Positions 5,250 through 6,800 of a stretch of 6,800 nt of DNA are shown in pieces; the first letter of the stretch is position 1, and each line of letters starts with the position of its first letter. Made by a program: the position numbers and the translations under genes. The stretch lies in the NCBI GenBank assembly GCA_021820025.1, contig JAKAEF010000056.1:1-6800 (forward strand). The letters run 5' to 3'. The DNA is from a bacterium. GTDB lineage: Bacteria > Patescibacteriota > Microgenomatia > Levybacterales > UBA12049. The notes under the pieces were generated by a model. That model made no database searches. It was not told where the DNA came from and saw only the letters and a program-made list of their open reading frames with translations.

Positions 5250-5570
5250 CTATAAATTATCTTGGTGAGACTGTCCCCATTCTGCCATTTTGTTAAAAAT
5301 ATCACTTAAAGATTTGCCTTTATGCGTTAAACTGTACTCAACATGCAAGGGTACTTCGGCAAAAATCTTTTTAGAAATAATCCCTTCTTTTTCTAATTCT
5401 TGAAGTCGTATGGATAATGTTTTGGGACTTATTGGATGCAAGGATTTTTGGAGTTGTCCAAAGCGTTTCTCACCTGTAAAAAGATTATGTAAAATAAGCA
5501 TAGTCCATTTACTTCCAATAACTTTTAATGTTTTTTCCACTCCACAAGGAGCATCACAATTGACCTTCAT
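5250..5570 (-). CDS. HxlR/YodB-family winged-helix transcriptional regulator
   Basis: This is a 106-residue MarR-like winged-helix DNA-binding protein of the HxlR family, which acts as a dimer. Family landmarks are present in order: a Cys-Gly-Val-Glu start (9-12) in place of the usual CPVE, then LKVIGSKWTMLILHNL (15-30), RFGQLQKSL (36-44), the recognition helix SPKTLSIRLQELEKEGII (48-65), the wing with VPLHVEYSLT (73-82) and MAEWG (95-99) near the end. Cys9 aligns with the cysteine that senses quinones and diamide in Bacillus subtilis YodB, and a second cysteine, Cys5, lies close by; a thiol-based switch is a reasonable inference. It is divergent from the LUD-domain gene, which it probably controls along with itself: palindromes in the shared 86 bp gap cover the -35 region of each promoter. 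A broken gene lies 21 bp downstream. Confidence 0.9.
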   Translation of the reverse strand: MKVNCDAPCGVEKTLKVIGSKWTMLILHNLFTGEKRFGQLQKSLHPISPKTLSIRLQELEKEGIISKKIFAEVPLHVEYSLTHKGKSLSDIFNKMAEWGQSHQDNL

Positions 5571-5576
5571 GCCTAT

Positions 5577-5585
5577 AGTATATCA
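5577..5585 (-). promoter_or_regulatory. extended -10 promoter of the HxlR regulator
   Basis: On the minus strand TGA-TATACT is followed by six bases (ATAGGC) and the ATG at 5570-5568. TATACT matches the consensus at five of six. At the normal -35 distance (5600-5605) there is no -35 match but the palindrome ATAGTACTAT, consistent with an operator in that position and autoregulation. Confidence 0.55.
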
Positions 5586-5596
5586 TATATTTTGTA

Positions 5597-5623
5597 ATAG
5601 TACTATACTTTATGTAAGTACTT
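5597..5623. promoter_or_regulatory. probable HxlR operator: two AGTACT-centred palindromes
   Basis: A perfect 10 bp palindrome, ATAGTACTAT (5597-5606), and a perfect 8 bp palindrome, AAGTACTT (5616-5623), lie with centres 18 bp apart, both built around AGTACT. They can also be read as one inverted repeat, GTACT-N12-AGTAC (5600-5621). YodB-type operators are of the TACT...AGTA form as I recall. The first covers the -35 region of hxlR, the second overlaps the -35 of the LUD gene. The binding protein is inferred from position. Confidence 0.5.
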
Positions 5624-5650
5624 TACAAAGGGAAGCATACGTGATAAAGT
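5622..5650 (+). promoter_or_regulatory. promoter of the LUD-domain gene
   Basis: TTTACA (5622-5627, five of six at -35), 17 bp spacer, TAAAGT (5645-5650, four of six at -10) with extended-10 TG at 5642-5643, six bases, then ATG 5657. The first bases overlap the palindrome AAGTACTT. AAGGGA at 5628-5633 is too far from the ATG to serve as a ribosome site. A TATACT at 5604-5609 is a weaker alternative -10, without a -35. Confidence 0.5.
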
Positions 5651-5656
5651 AACAAT

Positions 5657-6280
5657 ATGAATAACTGGACAACAATCCCAACAGACGAAATTATCCAAAA
5701 AACAGCAGATGCATTAACTGCAAATAATTTTACAACGACAATTGTAGTAAATGGTGAAGAAGCTAAGAAAAAAGTATTAGAAATGATTCCAGAAGGATCA
5801 GAAGTGTTAGCAAATACGTCACAGACTCTTGAAAAAATTGGTGTTACAGAAATTATTGATAACTCTGGTAAATATAAGTCAATAAGAAAACAAATTTTTT
5901 CTTTAGATCAACAAAAAGATGCAGATAAAATTAGACAGCTTCGATCAACTCAAGAATATGCACTTGGATCTGCTCATGCCGTAACAGAAGATGGCAAATT
6001 ATTGATTGCTTCAAATTCGGGGAGTCAATTACCAGGAGAAATTTTTGGAGCAAAACATGTTATTTTAGTTATAGGTGCTCAAAAAATAGTTCCAGATATT
6101 ACAAGTGGTGAAAAAAGAATTTATGAACATATTTTGCCATTAGAATCCGTACGGGCTAGAAAAGCATATGGCCTTCCAGATGCTTGGAATAGTTTTGTTA
6201 GTAAATTGCTTATTAATAATCGAGAACCAATGCCAGGAAGAGTTGATATAATTCTTGTTAAAGAAGCATTAGGGTTTTAA
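5657..6280 (+). CDS. LUD-domain protein, LutC/YkgG family
   Basis: This is a 207-residue cytoplasmic protein of the LUD (lactate utilisation, formerly DUF162) superfamily. The helical N-terminus (about 8-45) is followed by the core with GSEVLANTSQTLEKIG (47-62), YALGSAHAVTEDG (101-113), then IASNSGSQLPGEIFGAKH (117-134), and VILVIGAQKIV (135-145), the usual Ser/Gly-rich and hydrophobic strand pattern. In lactate-oxidising bacteria LutC works with the iron-sulfur proteins LutA and LutB to oxidise L-lactate. Neither is present here, and no CxxC clusters occur in this protein, so lactate oxidation cannot be claimed. Stand-alone LUD proteins are widespread and mostly uncharacterised. The start is firm: an in-frame stop at 5645 lies just upstream. 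It is divergent from the HxlR-type regulator and probably its target, hinting at a role in redox or electrophile response. Its stop is immediately next to the amt stop on the other strand. Confidence 0.85.
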   Translation: MNNWTTIPTDEIIQKTADALTANNFTTTIVVNGEEAKKKVLEMIPEGSEVLANTSQTLEKIGVTEIIDNSGKYKSIRKQIFSLDQQKDADKIRQLRSTQEYALGSAHAVTEDGKLLIASNSGSQLPGEIFGAKHVILVIGAQKIVPDITSGEKRIYEHILPLESVRARKAYGLPDAWNSFVSKLLINNREPMPGRVDIILVKEALGF

Positions 6281-6800
6281 TCATACGCTGTATCCTGTTT
6301 CTCCATGTAATGCCATATCAAGACCAGTTTCTTCTTCTTTTTTAGATACCCTTAAACCAATCGTTTTTTTAATAATTAATAACAAAATAACTGTTGCAAC
6401 TACCGTATATCCTGCAGTTGTTACAACCGTAACCAATTGAATAACAAATTGCATCGGATTGCCAAATAATAATCCATTGCTACCAAGAGGATTAATTACT
6501 CTTTGAGCAAAAACACCAGTTAAAATTGCACCAGTTACTCCCCCCATTCCATGAGCTGCCCAGACATCTAAAGAATCATCGATAAATGTTTTATGTGTTC
6601 TATAGAGTAATGCTGCATAACAAACGCCAGCGCCAATAACGCCAATTGCGATACTCGCGATTGGATTAACAAATCCACTTGCTGGGGTAATTGCAACAAG
6701 ACCACACACAGCACCCGTTGCAGTTGCTAGTGCAGAAGGTTTTTTAAATTGAATCCATGATAAAACCATCCAGGTAAGTGCCGCTGCAGCTGCTGCTGTG
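6281..6800 (-). CDS. amt: ammonium transporter Amt, C-terminal part (5' end outside the window)
   Basis: Amt/MEP/Rh channels conduct ammonium into the cell through a trimer of eleven-helix subunits. The reading frame is open to the right edge and continues upstream of the internal ATG at 6769 with the family's Ala-rich TAAAAAALTW segment, so 6769 is not the start. About 173 C-terminal residues are present of an expected 400 or more. Visible landmarks: ATGAVCGLVAITPASGFV, then DDSLDVWAAHGMGGVTG, whose His (codon 6551-6553) is the second pore histidine of the twin-His pair, then a hydrophobic helix (about 6420-6350) and the cytoplasmic tail GLDMALHGETGYS, the conserved region that interacts between subunits and with GlnK-type PII proteins. 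The first pore histidine and any linked glnK lie outside the window. It converges on the LUD gene with no spacer. Confidence 0.95.
   Translation of the reverse strand, partial: TAAAAAALTWMVLSWIQFKKPSALATATGAVCGLVAITPASGFVNPIASIAIGVIGAGVCYAALLYRTHKTFIDDSLDVWAAHGMGGVTGAILTGVFAQRVINPLGSNGLLFGNPMQFVIQLVTVVTTAGYTVVATVILLLIIKKTIGLRVSKKEEETGLDMALHGETGYSV

Overview
The window is AT-rich bacterial DNA, tightly packed with short genes and almost no spacer. Several features suggest a Patescibacteria (Candidate Phyla Radiation) genome. These are the extreme compactness, start codons without Shine-Dalgarno sequences, a small Cys4 zinc-ribbon protein with a lysine tail, and a Thr/Asn/Ser-rich surface-protein fragment of the 'NTG...TG' kind. 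This assignment is inference from gene style; there is no rRNA or other marker gene here. No tRNA, rRNA, CRISPR array, insertion sequence or integrase is visible.

Layout. Positions 1-285 hold the 3' end of a low-complexity secreted-type protein, apparently frameshifted. It converges on a small three-helix membrane protein (282-548, minus). Divergent from that is a TetA-like MFS drug:H+ antiporter (601-1830, plus). It runs tail to tail into a minus-strand block read def (3996-3418), msrA (3415-2870), rnhB (2849-2220) and a four-helix membrane protein (2179-1832). Divergent from def are a cytidine deaminase-like gene (4059-4499) and a zinc-ribbon/lysine-tail protein (4559-4954). On the minus strand, 4963-5228 is a previously unnoticed broken gene (in-frame stop plus one-base frameshift) that lies downstream of an HxlR-family regulator (5570-5250). 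Divergent from hxlR is a LutC-type LUD-domain protein (5657-6280). It abuts the 3' end of an ammonium transporter that runs off the right edge (6281-6800, minus).

The most coherent signal is regulatory. In front of almost every gene that begins a transcription unit there is a -10-like hexamer, usually with an extended-10 TG, ending 6 or 7 bases before the start codon. Transcription would then begin at or next to the A of ATG, so the mRNAs would be leaderless. The clearest cases are TTGACT-N17-TATAAT-N6-ATG for the zinc-ribbon gene and TGCTACAAT-N6-ATG for both rnhB and cdd. This pattern also decided several starts where longer ORFs were available. Two divergent promoter regions stand out: def/cdd share one palindromic -35 (TTTGCGCAAA), and hxlR/lutC carry two AGTACT-centred palindromes, one over the -35 region of each gene.

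Functionally this is housekeeping plus stress and transport. It covers protein N-terminal deformylation, methionine sulfoxide repair, ribonucleotide removal from DNA, pyrimidine salvage, a probably thiol-responsive regulator/LUD pair, drug efflux and ammonium uptake. I see no defence island or multi-gene new system; the novelty is in promoter architecture, two decayed or frameshifted genes and a few altered residues.
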